Assembly (NCBI GenBank): GCA_040255925.1
Contig: JBDZVX010000001.1
Coordinates: 1 to 64,000 of the forward strand
Reading direction: 5' to 3'
Source of the DNA: Nitrolancea sp040255925
Lineage (GTDB): Bacteria; Chloroflexota; Chloroflexia; Thermomicrobiales; Thermomicrobiaceae
DNA length: 64,000 nucleotides
The translations under genes and the position numbers were made by a program. The notes beneath the pieces are model-generated. The model made no database searches, was not told the origin of the DNA, and saw nothing but the letters and a program-made list of their open reading frames with translations. This document shows positions 8,129-16,010 of the stretch, in pieces. Each line of letters begins with the position of its first letter. Position 1 is the stretch's first letter.

Positions 8129-9052
8129 CTAATCCGCCGCGCGAGTACGCCGCAGCCGGTGAACCCGGACCCGCACCCCGGCATCTTTGGGGTCCGGCCA
8201 TGGACCCTCGTAGTGCTCGACGGTTCCGGACCAGCCGGAGCCCCGGAGCGCATCGAGGAACACCTGGGCAGCCGGGCGGCCGGGCTCGGCCAGCCACAGC
8301 GTTCCGGATGGGGCGATCAGCCGCTCGATCAGCGCCAGCAGTGGTTCGACATCGCGCGACTCGTAGAGTATGTCGGCGGCCAGGATGCCATCGAACCCGC
8401 TCCCGGCCTCCGTTAGAAGTCCCTTTGACGGTCGGCGCCAGTTGAGCTGAAACGTGCGTGGCTGCCGGCCGGTATTGCGCAGCACGTTGTAACGGCAGAA
8501 GAGCAGCGACGTCGAACTGTAGTCCGCCACCGTCAGCCGGGCCCCGGCAGCGATCGCCGCTATCGCCGTGACCCCGAGGCCGCTCCCGATCTCCAGCGCA
8601 CGCTTTCCATGCAACGCGCCCCCATGCCTGAGAATCGATCTGGCCAGGGCCAGTCCGCTCGGCCAGAGCTCGGCCCAATAGGGAAGGTTTTGCTCGGGGT
8701 CGAACTCGACGGCGTCGAGGAAGGGATCGACGCTTTCCGGTTGGAGGATTTGGAACGACTGGGCCGTACGAGGCACATCGAGCCGCACCTCACGGAGCGG
8801 CCCGAAGCGCTCCAACCGGGTGCGGAGCCGGACGAACGGCTGAACGATACCTGGTGGGGTACCGTGATCGGGCGCCGGTGAATGGGAAATATCCGAAGGG
8901 CGTTCTTGAAACCGCGGACTGGACTCGTGGTGGGTTTCCGGGGGCAACTTGGAAGAATCCGGCCGCCCCGTCCCGGATGGGCCGTCGAGATCAAATCCGG
9001 CGGCCCAGATGCCGGTTATTGGGTCGGGACCCCCGCGTTCGGCGCTCCTCAA
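8129..9052 (-). CDS. Class I SAM-dependent methyltransferase (METTL21/NNT1-like)
   Basis: Rossmann-fold methyltransferase. The core region resembles METTL21-type protein or small-molecule methyltransferases: LPYWAELWPSGLALAR before the fold, SAM-binding motif I LEIGSGLGVTAIAAIAAGA, then VADYSSTSL and motif IV GILAADILYE. The substrate cannot be told. The ATG at 9052 overlaps the ileS stop by four bases (ATGA), which suggests coupled translation. However, the first 65 or so residues are Pro/Ser-rich and do not look like part of the fold, so an internal start is possible. It is downstream of ileS and convergent with the histidine kinase. Confidence 0.82.
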   Translation of the reverse strand: MRSAERGGPDPITGIWAAGFDLDGPSGTGRPDSSKLPPETHHESSPRFQERPSDISHSPAPDHGTPPGIVQPFVRLRTRLERFGPLREVRLDVPRTAQSFQILQPESVDPFLDAVEFDPEQNLPYWAELWPSGLALARSILRHGGALHGKRALEIGSGLGVTAIAAIAAGARLTVADYSSTSLLFCRYNVLRNTGRQPRTFQLNWRRPSKGLLTEAGSGFDGILAADILYESRDVEPLLALIERLIAPSGTLWLAEPGRPAAQVFLDALRGSGWSGTVEHYEGPWPDPKDAGVRVRVHRLRRTRAAD

Positions 9053-12000
9053 TCAGTTTCCTTTGGCTTGCCCGTCACCTGGATGCCGATGGCCACCGGA
9101 TACTTCCCTACTTTGACCTGCTCCACGTGCATCCCGTCACCGGGCGTGCCAGGGCGCAGGTCCACCGACAGCGTCTCAGCCTTGATGTATTCGCTGAATC
9201 GTTCAATCGCCTCGGCGGCCTCGCCGGTCACCTGGTAGACGGTTGTGATCGTGTCTTCGATCTTGAGGCCGGCATTCTTCCGAGCGTCCTGCACGCCGCG
9301 GACGAAGTCTCGCGCCAGCCCTTCCAGGTGCAACTCCGGAGTAATCGTCAGGTCGAGCGCCACGATGAAATCGCGATCTTCGGCGACCGAATAGCCGGGT
9401 CGGGATTTGACCTCGACCAGCAATTCATCGGGCTTCAGTTCGAACGTCTGATCACCGACTGAAAGGAGAATGTCGCGCCCAGCGCGCTGGAGCTGAGCTA
9501 GCCGCGCGGGGTTCGCCTCCCGGACGGCCTTCGAGATCAGCCCAACCTGTGAGCCGTACTTCGGACCAAGCAGCGCCAGGTTTGGCCGGACCTGATAGGT
9601 CAGGTACTCCTCCGGCCGCTCGATGATGCCGAACTCCTTGACATTCAGCTCGTCGAGCACCTGATCTTTGAGTCGCTCAACTGCCTCGAGCGCGCCCTCC
9701 TGCCGCGACCCGACGAGAACCAGCGGCAGCGGCTGGCGTACTTTGACGTTGGCCCGGCTTCGCGCCGACCGGCCCAGGCTGACCACGTGAATCAGGACTG
9801 CCATATCGCGGTTCAATGCCTCGTCGATCTTCGACGTATCGACTTCGGGATAGTCGGTCAGGTGGACCGAGTCCGCTGCCGTGGGATCGATGTTCCTCAC
9901 CAGATTCTGGTACATCTCCTCGGCCAGGAACGGGGTGAATGGTGCCAGCAGCCGCGACAAGGTGGCCAGCACCTCATGTAGGGTCAGATAGGCTGCTGCT
10001 TTATCTTGGTCGCTTTCGGTCTTCCAGAACCGGCGGCGATTGCGGCGGATATACCAGTTGGATAGCGAGTCGACGACGAACTCTTCGAGCGCCCGGGCGG
10101 CGGTGGCTGAATCGACATCGGTCAGCCGGTCGCGCACCAACCTCGTGACCTCCTGGAGGCGCGAGATGATCCATCGATCCAACAGAGTTCGCTCGGCAAG
10201 CGGCACATCATGCTCGCTGGGCACGAAGCCGTCCAACGCCGCGTAGTTGACGAAGAAGGCGTAGGAGTTCCAGAGGGGTAGGATGAACCGTCGCCGGATC
10301 TCATCTCCGAGGCCGAACCCGAAGTTCAAGTTCATGGTTGGGTTATGCCGGACGTAGACCCAACGGATCACGTCGACACCCATCTTCTCGGCGGCGTCGT
10401 CGAACCAGATGGCGTTGCCCTTGCTCTTGTGCATTTCCTCGCCGTGCTCGTCTTTGATGGTCGCGAAGCCGAGCACGGTACGATAGGGCCGCTCGCCGGT
10501 GAGCACGGTGCTCTGCGCCAGCAGCGAGTAGAACCAGTTCCGGAACTGGCCCGGGAACGACTCGGTGATGAAATCGGCTGGGAACCATTCAGCCCAGTAA
10601 TCACGGTCGTGCCGGTAATGGAGCGTGGAGAAGGGGACAATGCCGGCATCCAGCCACGGGTTACCGACGTCCGGAATTCGTGAGGCCAGGCCCTCACAGC
10701 CGCCGCAACGAATCTTCACTGCGTCAACCCAGGGCCGGTGTGGCGAGTGTCCCGCGAACTCCTGCCACCCTTCGACGGCGCGCTCCTTGAGCTCGGTCTC
10801 GCTTCCAATCACGTCGAACCAGTTGCACTCGGAACAGGTCCAGATCGGGAGCGCCAGGCCCCAGTATCGCTTTTTGGAAATCATCCAGTCGTCCATGTTC
10901 CGGAGCCAGTCGAGCTCCCGGTCCAGGCCGAAGTCGGGGATCCAGCGGATGGTCCTGGCGACCTCCATCACCCGCTCGCGCCAGGGATCGACCGCGATAA
11001 ACCACTCGTCCACGAGCCGGAAGACCAGCTCGGTTCCACACCGCCAGCAGGTTGGATAGCGGTGGGTGTACATGTAAGCGTGATAGAGGTATTCCTTCTC
11101 CCTCAGGTTCTCGATGATCGGTTCGGCCACACCACTGACATTCCGGCCGGTCAGCCAGCCGAAGCCCTTGATATAGTTCCCCTCATCATCGAGCGGTGCG
11201 ATCACCGGCAGGTGATGCTCCTTGCCGAGTTGGAAGTCCTCCCGGCCGGCACCGGGCGCGATGTGGACGATGCCGGTTCCTTCGGCGGCGCTGATATCCT
11301 CCCAGGGAATGACCCGGTGCTCGATCCCTTGCGCCACCGGCAGCTCATCGAATGGTCCCTGGTAGCGCCAGCCGACCATCTCACGTCCAGGCAACGTGCC
11401 GAGCACCTCATATTCGCCCCGGATCGCCGTCGGGACCGCTTCCTCCGCAAGATAGTAGGTGACTCCACCTTGACGGACGCGCGCGTAGGTCAGGTCAGGA
11501 TGGACTGCTGCAGCGACATTGGCGGCGAGCGTCCAGGGCGTCGTTGTCCAGACCAGCAGGTATTCCTGGTCACGGTCCCCAAGCGGGAACCGGACATAGA
11601 CGCTGCGGTGGCGAAGCTCCTTGTAGCCCTCACTGACCTCCATCTCGGAGAGGCCGGTAGCGCAGCGTGGACACCAGGGCATGACATCGTGACCGCGATA
11701 GATCCAGCCGTTCTCGTGGCAGACCTTGAGAAAGTGCCAGATGGTGTAGTTGTTTTCGTCCGAGGTCGTGTAATAGGAGTTTCCCCAGTCCATGAAGTAG
11801 CCGAGCCGCTTCGACTGCTCGGTCTGGACTGCCGAGAAGTGCATGACCCGCTGGATGCACTTTTCCACGAACCGGTCGATCCCGTACTCCTCGATGTCCT
11901 GCTTTGAGGTGAATCCCAGTTCCTTTTCGACCTCAACCTCGACCCAGAGTCCCTGGCCATCGAAGCCGTTCTGATAGCGCTGGCGGTAGCCGAGCATCGT

Positions 12001-12219
12001 GTGGAATCGCTGATAGAGATCCTTATAGGTGCGGCCCCAGGCGTGGTGGACGCCCATGGGGTTATTGGCGGTGATCGGACCGTCGAGGAACGACCACCGT
12101 TTCTCGGACCCGTTATTCCGGGTCAGGTATTTGTCGACGATGCCGGTGTCGTACCACCAGCGGAGCGTTTCACGCTCCCTGGCCGGAAAGTCGATCGTTG
12201 TCGGGACCGGTTTGAACAC
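9049..12219 (-). CDS. ileS: Isoleucyl-tRNA synthetase
   Basis: Class I aminoacyl-tRNA synthetase of 1056 aa charging tRNA-Ile. The nucleotide-binding signature is GVHHAWG within ITANNPMGVHHAWG, a variant of the HIGH motif. KMSKS is represented by HKSKGN in the EEMHKSKGNAIWFDD region. Editing (CP1) domain features lie around TTTPWTLAANVA and the GTGIVHIAPGAGREDF segment. Cysteine pairs (CPRC, CWRC, CSEC, CGGC) suggest bound zinc. The length and C-terminal extension fit the long ileS type with a DUF5915-like end. I chose GTG 12219 because GGGAG precedes it at a normal distance. The reading frame stays open 19 codons further upstream into the leader. Expression is probably controlled by the T-box leader upstream. 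Confidence 0.95.
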   Translation of the reverse strand: MFKPVPTTIDFPARERETLRWWYDTGIVDKYLTRNNGSEKRWSFLDGPITANNPMGVHHAWGRTYKDLYQRFHTMLGYRQRYQNGFDGQGLWVEVEVEKELGFTSKQDIEEYGIDRFVEKCIQRVMHFSAVQTEQSKRLGYFMDWGNSYYTTSDENNYTIWHFLKVCHENGWIYRGHDVMPWCPRCATGLSEMEVSEGYKELRHRSVYVRFPLGDRDQEYLLVWTTTPWTLAANVAAAVHPDLTYARVRQGGVTYYLAEEAVPTAIRGEYEVLGTLPGREMVGWRYQGPFDELPVAQGIEHRVIPWEDISAAEGTGIVHIAPGAGREDFQLGKEHHLPVIAPLDDEGNYIKGFGWLTGRNVSGVAEPIIENLREKEYLYHAYMYTHRYPTCWRCGTELVFRLVDEWFIAVDPWRERVMEVARTIRWIPDFGLDRELDWLRNMDDWMISKKRYWGLALPIWTCSECNWFDVIGSETELKERAVEGWQEFAGHSPHRPWVDAVKIRCGGCEGLASRIPDVGNPWLDAGIVPFSTLHYRHDRDYWAEWFPADFITESFPGQFRNWFYSLLAQSTVLTGERPYRTVLGFATIKDEHGEEMHKSKGNAIWFDDAAEKMGVDVIRWVYVRHNPTMNLNFGFGLGDEIRRRFILPLWNSYAFFVNYAALDGFVPSEHDVPLAERTLLDRWIISRLQEVTRLVRDRLTDVDSATAARALEEFVVDSLSNWYIRRNRRRFWKTESDQDKAAAYLTLHEVLATLSRLLAPFTPFLAEEMYQNLVRNIDPTAADSVHLTDYPEVDTSKIDEALNRDMAVLIHVVSLGRSARSRANVKVRQPLPLVLVGSRQEGALEAVERLKDQVLDELNVKEFGIIERPEEYLTYQVRPNLALLGPKYGSQVGLISKAVREANPARLAQLQRAGRDILLSVGDQTFELKPDELLVEVKSRPGYSVAEDRDFIVALDLTITPELHLEGLARDFVRGVQDARKNAGLKIEDTITTVYQVTGEAAEAIERFSEYIKAETLSVDLRPGTPGDGMHVEQVKVGKYPVAIGIQVTGKPKETD

Positions 12220-12282
12220 GGTCAATCTCCCACTCACTGCGGTCAGACGCCATGAACAGGCGTCACGATGCCTCAAAAACGC

Positions 12283-12314
12283 AAAAATCCCCGTCCTACC
12301 TTGAGGACGGGGAT
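12283..12314 (-). terminator. Intrinsic terminator of the ileS T-box
   Basis: On the minus strand ATCCCCGTCCT (12314-12304) pairs perfectly with AGGACGGGGAT (12297-12287) over a six-base loop. It is followed by TTTTT and, three bases later, a second TTTTT run. It lies between the T-box sequence and the ileS start, as expected for tRNA-dependent readthrough. Confidence 0.88.
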
Positions 12315-12575
12315 AACCCGCGGTACCACCTCAGTTGGTCCGGAGACCGGAACCCACTTTCCGAGATGCCACGCGATGTAAGGAAGGATGGTCCGGCATC
12401 TCCGTCGCGCTAACGGGCGACGACCCCGGCCACGCTTACTGGGTCTGAATTAGACGGTTCAGGTGGCGGCTCAGGAAGGATTTTCCGCGAAACCCGGCGC
12501 TATCCGGCTTCCACCAGTCCCGGACTCGCTAAGCGTGGTGTTCCGCGTACTCGTTTCCGTCATAGCCGTTGCTCA
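12283..12575 (-). ncRNA. T-box riboswitch leader of ileS
   Basis: The minus strand carries the T-box sequence GAGGTGGTACCGCG (12332-12319), the part that pairs with the acceptor end of uncharged tRNA. It is followed by a Rho-independent terminator. Upstream are a strong stem (GAGATGCC with GGCATCTC, around 12395-12360) and a stem I region beginning near 12570. Within that region is AGCGAGTCCGGGACTGGTGG, resembling conserved distal T-box elements. GACGG near 12565 can pair with CCGTC near 12455 to close stem I. An ATC at 12481-12479 is a candidate isoleucine specifier, but I could not place it in a specifier loop with certainty. The boundaries are approximate. Confidence 0.85.
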
Positions 12576-12585
12576 TTTTCCCGGA

Positions 12586-12614
12586 ATGGTAGCAACTCCA
12601 TGTTGCCCGGTCAA
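12586..12614 (-). promoter_or_regulatory. Promoter of the ileS leader
   Basis: TTGACC (12614-12609) and TACCAT (12591-12586) are spaced 17 bases apart on the minus strand. TGC directly before the -10 gives an extended -10 element. Transcription would start near 12579, just ahead of T-box stem I. Confidence 0.6.
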
Positions 12615-12639
12615 TGCGGCCGGTAGTGCCTGGCGACCA

Positions 12640-12972
12640 TTAGACGCGGCCGCCGAAGCCAATCTTACCGATGAGGTTGACGATGATTGCCAGGATTACC
12701 GCACCGACCAACGCCGGAATGAGCGCGATTCCGAAGAGATGGGGGCCGATATTGCCGAGGAACCAGCCGCCGATCCAGGCTCCGGCTAGGCCGGCAACGA
12801 TAGCACCCAGCCAGCCGTACGGGATGCTGCCCGGCACGATCCGATCGGCGAGCCAGCCGACGAACCCGGCCACGAGCAACGTCAGAGCAAATCCCATGAG
12901 ACTGAAGGTCAGCCAACTGGCAACCACAAAGACCAGAAACAACAGAATCAGAATGCCGATGATCATTGTCAT
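12640..12972 (-). CDS. GlsB/YeaQ/YmgE-family membrane protein
   Basis: Small glycine-rich integral membrane protein of 110 aa, of the GlsB/YeaQ/YmgE (transglycosylase-associated, CsbD-type stress) family. About four hydrophobic segments are seen: IIGILILLFLVFVVASWL, the LTLLVAGFVGWLADRIVPG segment with the family's GWLAdrI pattern, YGWLGAIVAGLAGAWIGGWF, and a C-terminal ALVGAVILAIIVNLIG. The family is linked to general stress, but its molecular role is unknown. I placed the start at ATG 12972 because GGAGGG (12987-12982) lies nine bases before it. The reading frame is open 13 codons further upstream without a better site. It stands alone, divergent from the CAP-domain gene. Confidence 0.85.
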   Translation of the reverse strand: MTMIIGILILLFLVFVVASWLTFSLMGFALTLLVAGFVGWLADRIVPGSIPYGWLGAIVAGLAGAWIGGWFLGNIGPHLFGIALIPALVGAVILAIIVNLIGKIGFGGRV

Positions 12973-13253
12973 ATTAGAACTCCCTCCAAGGGCTCGGAAC
13001 GATGCTCCCATTTTGAAGCATCTTCCCCGATGGTTATCCTCCAGTCGACGAGATCCTTACGATCCCGTTAATGTAGTCATCCCCATCGGCGCCCGTGAAC
13101 GCGGGCTTCATGGCAGCGAACGATACCCCATTGTATCCTATTTGAAACCAAACGGTGGCTGGCTTATTCCGCATGATCACGCTGCTGGGGACATTCGGGT
13201 TGGCAGTGGTGGTCTCAATGCCGGGCGCCGCACCATGGAGGGAAGGGAACGCG

Positions 13254-14993
13254 ATGGCGCGATTGCCTGCCGGCGCGATTCGCCGGGTCCACCATTCCGT
13301 TCGGTTCGTGCTGCTTGCCAGCCTGTTGCTCACCTCCGCCTTTGCCACTTTAACGCTCACCCCTCAGCGCGCTGGTGCCACCAATGAGATCACCGAAGCA
13401 ATCAACACGATCAACACCTACCGTTCCTGGCTCGGGCTACCGCCGATGAACCGGAATCCGGCGCTCGAAGCCGCGGCGACCGCTCATGCCCGTTACTATC
13501 AGGCAAACGCCGGGGATTCATCGATAAGCGGGATGGGCCTCCACGCCGAAACGCCCGGACGCCCGGGATTCACCGGAGCCGAAATGCAGGACCGGGCCAA
13601 GGCTCAGGGATATTCTGGTTGGGTAAATGAAAATATTGGCATGAGCGGTTCTCCGATGTCCAGTCTGGACTGGTTTATCGAAACCATCAATCACCGGCTG
13701 ACCCTGATCGATCCGCGTTACACCGACATCGGCATTGGCGCGGTCAACGAAGGTGGCAAGCGCATCGAAGTGATCGATGTGGGAGCGCCGACCTGGAGCG
13801 ACACCGCGAGTCCGGATTGGGTCGCCTGGCCGCCGGATGGAACGAGCGGCGTGGGCCTGAGCTTTTCCGGCGAAGCTCCAAACCCGTTCCCGGGCGCCAG
13901 CTATCCAGTCGGTTATCCGATAACGCTCAAGTATCACGGCGCGGGAACCGTGAGCTTCGACAATGCCACGCTCGCCGCGAACGGACAGAACGTCCCGGTC
14001 ATCGCCGCGACCGGATCGGGTTGGTTGACACGGCGGACCTATATGATCGCCGCGTCGCAACCGCTTCAACCGGACACCACCTATACCATCACCGTGAAGG
14101 GTAGCGTCAACGGAACCGGTTTTACCCGCTCCTGGAGCTTCCGGACGGAAAAATCCGCTACCGAACGGCTAGCCTCGACCGCGCCGCTTAATGCGAACGA
14201 TCTCCCGGCGGGCGTCGCGGCGACGGACCCGGCGATCCAGCGAGCCTGGTGGGTCGCTGATTTTCCAGTCTTGACCCATAGCGCCCAGCGCTCCTGGCTC
14301 TGGGGACCGGATGTTTTCGCCGATCAACAGGAACCGTTCGTCGAAGCGCCCGGAGGAAAGCGCCAGGTCGATTACTTCGATAAGGGACGGATGGAGATTA
14401 GCAATCCGGACGGCGACCGTTCATCGGAGTGGTTCGTAACGAGCGGTCTGCTGGTCCGCGACATGATCCTGGGCGCGGCACAGACGGGAGCAGGCTCTTT
14501 TGAGCAGTCGAAGCCGGCCGATGTCGAACTGGCCGGCGATCCGCTGACCGTCAACCCGGACGCGCCTACGTACGCGAGTCTGCACCACCTTGCCGCGATC
14601 GCTGATGGGCGCCGGGCAGCGAACCGGCATGGTCAGGCGGTTCAGGAGACGCTGGACCGGGCGGGAAATGTCGGAACGAACCCGTCGCTCGCCGGGTATA
14701 CAACGCTGGCCGGCTACGATGACGTGACCGGGCATAATATCGCGGGCGTCTTCTCTGATTGGATGGCGACGCGGGCTTACGACCCGCTCTACGTCATCGG
14801 TCGGCCTCTGGTCGAACCCTTTTGGGTGCACACGCGGGTAGCCGGAGTCGAGGAATGGGTGCTGGTCCAAGCGTTCGAACGGCGCGTGCTCACGTTCAAC
14901 CCGGCAAACACGCCGGAATGGCGTATTGAGATGGGAAATGCCGGCCGCCACTACTACGAGTGGCGGTACAACACGGCACCGCCGGGATCTTAG
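13254..14993 (+). CDS. Secreted CAP (SCP/PR1)-domain protein with conserved C-terminal repeats
   Basis: Exported protein of 579 aa. An N-terminal basic stretch and hydrophobic segment (FVLLASLLLTSAFATLTL) act as signal peptide, followed by a CAP domain (about 45-165). The CAP domain has AINTINTYRSWLGLPPM, AAATAHARYYQAN, WVNENIGMSG and INHRLTLIDPRYTDIGIG. An Ig-like segment of the Big_5 type (TYTITVKGSVNGTGFTRSWSFRTE) comes next. The last 250 residues contain a region with RSWLWGPDVF, EAPGGKRQVDYFDKGRMEI and, at the end, VQAFERRVLTFNP...HYYEWRY. I recall this tail from secreted Thermomicrobia proteins. CAP proteins vary in function, so none is assigned. The start is ATG 13254 after GGAGGGAAGG; the frame is open upstream to 13155. 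Confidence 0.85.
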   Translation: MARLPAGAIRRVHHSVRFVLLASLLLTSAFATLTLTPQRAGATNEITEAINTINTYRSWLGLPPMNRNPALEAAATAHARYYQANAGDSSISGMGLHAETPGRPGFTGAEMQDRAKAQGYSGWVNENIGMSGSPMSSLDWFIETINHRLTLIDPRYTDIGIGAVNEGGKRIEVIDVGAPTWSDTASPDWVAWPPDGTSGVGLSFSGEAPNPFPGASYPVGYPITLKYHGAGTVSFDNATLAANGQNVPVIAATGSGWLTRRTYMIAASQPLQPDTTYTITVKGSVNGTGFTRSWSFRTEKSATERLASTAPLNANDLPAGVAATDPAIQRAWWVADFPVLTHSAQRSWLWGPDVFADQQEPFVEAPGGKRQVDYFDKGRMEISNPDGDRSSEWFVTSGLLVRDMILGAAQTGAGSFEQSKPADVELAGDPLTVNPDAPTYASLHHLAAIADGRRAANRHGQAVQETLDRAGNVGTNPSLAGYTTLAGYDDVTGHNIAGVFSDWMATRAYDPLYVIGRPLVEPFWVHTRVAGVEEWVLVQAFERRVLTFNPANTPEWRIEMGNAGRHYYEWRYNTAPPGS

Positions 14994-15345
14994 ATGGCGA
15001 AGGATCTCGGTACACCCGTTCCGTCAGGACGCAACTCTACATAACGGTGACTGAGCCTCCTTGATATACTTCGGTCAGCCGGACGTACGGATCTTTCCCT
15101 GGGACTCCTCGATCGATTTCCTCCTGGAGTTGGTCAAAAACTTGCTACGAGTCTCACCCATGCGGGTGGGAGTTCCGGGTCGTTATGTCTGGAGGTCGAG
15201 CCGCGCCCTGTCCCTTTTCCCGCGTTTGCGGTCCAAGAAACCGGTTGCCCGGAGTACCGGATGCCGCCGGAGGACGCGCGAGCAGCGGCAATCATGGCCG
15301 GTCGCGGCTATTTGTGGATACACACGTTATAGATGGTGAAACAGG
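14994..15345 (+). promoter_or_regulatory. Intergenic region and long leader of rpsD
   Basis: There is no gene in these 352 bases. An extended -10 candidate, TGA-TATACT, lies at 15062-15070 without a clear -35. If used, rpsD mRNA has a leader of about 270 bases. A short stem (CACCC-ATGC-GGGTG, near 15152-15170) lies within it. A long structured leader fits S4 autoregulation known in other bacteria, but no specific S4 site was recognised. Confidence 0.4.
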
Positions 15346-15960
15346 ATGGCACGATACACAGGACCAAAGCATCGGCTCTCACGCCGCGCCGGTTTCAATC
15401 TCACCGGGACACGTTCAAAATCGTTGGCTCGCCGGCTTCAGACCCCTCCCGGCGCGCATGGCCGGAAGCGAAAGATGCGGCAGAGCGAGTATGGCAAGCA
15501 ACTGCGCGAGAAGCAGACGCTTAAGCAGTATTACGGAATGACCGAGGGGCCGTTCCGCCGCGCGTTCGTGCAGGCGATGAGTTCATCGGAACCAACCGGG
15601 GAAGCGTTCCTCACTTTGTTGGAATCCCGGCTCGATAACGTAGTCTACCGGCTCGGCTTCACGCCAACCCGTCCGATGGCCCGGCAGCTCGTCAACCACG
15701 GGCACGTCTTCGTCAACGGACGCAAGGTGGACATCCCGTCGTACCGGGTCTCACCGGGTGAACGGATCACTGTGAGCGAGCGAGCAGCCGCGATTCCTGA
15801 CGTGATTGAGGCGGTGAGCGATGGGGGCCGCCGTATTCCATCATGGTTGGACCGTGAGGGAGGACGACCGGTGGGACGGGTCATTGCCATGCCGAACCCG
15901 GAAGAGGCGGGCGTTCCGGTCGACATCGAGGCGATTATCTCGTTCTACGCCCGAATGTAG
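15346..15960 (+). CDS. rpsD: 30S ribosomal protein S4
   Basis: Ribosomal protein S4, a primary 16S rRNA binder that nucleates 30S assembly. The 204-aa protein opens with MARYTGPKHRLSRRAGFNL. It has the conserved central GRKRKMRQSEYGKQLREKQ and the S4 RNA-binding domain LDNVVYRLGFTPTRPMARQLVNHGHVFVNG. The C terminus is DIEAIISFYARM. The zinc-binding CxxC motif of some S4 proteins is absent. It stands outside the alpha operon (no rpsK, rpsM, rpoA next to it), as in Bacillus. A long leader upstream may carry autoregulation. Confidence 0.97.
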   Translation: MARYTGPKHRLSRRAGFNLTGTRSKSLARRLQTPPGAHGRKRKMRQSEYGKQLREKQTLKQYYGMTEGPFRRAFVQAMSSSEPTGEAFLTLLESRLDNVVYRLGFTPTRPMARQLVNHGHVFVNGRKVDIPSYRVSPGERITVSERAAAIPDVIEAVSDGGRRIPSWLDREGGRPVGRVIAMPNPEEAGVPVDIEAIISFYARM

Positions 15961-16010
15961 CGGTGGTATTGGCGCGATAACACATTCTAGGGAATCGGGA
16001 AGAGGGAAGG

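Noticed and set aside
10738..11907. 389-codon open frame on the strand opposite ileS
   Set aside because: Antisense to a certain gene; composition follows the reverse complement of ileS codons and no family is recognisable.
15310..15322. TTTGTGGATACAC, one mismatch from an inverted DnaA box
   Set aside because: Single occurrence; no cluster of boxes or DNA-unwinding AT-rich repeats nearby.
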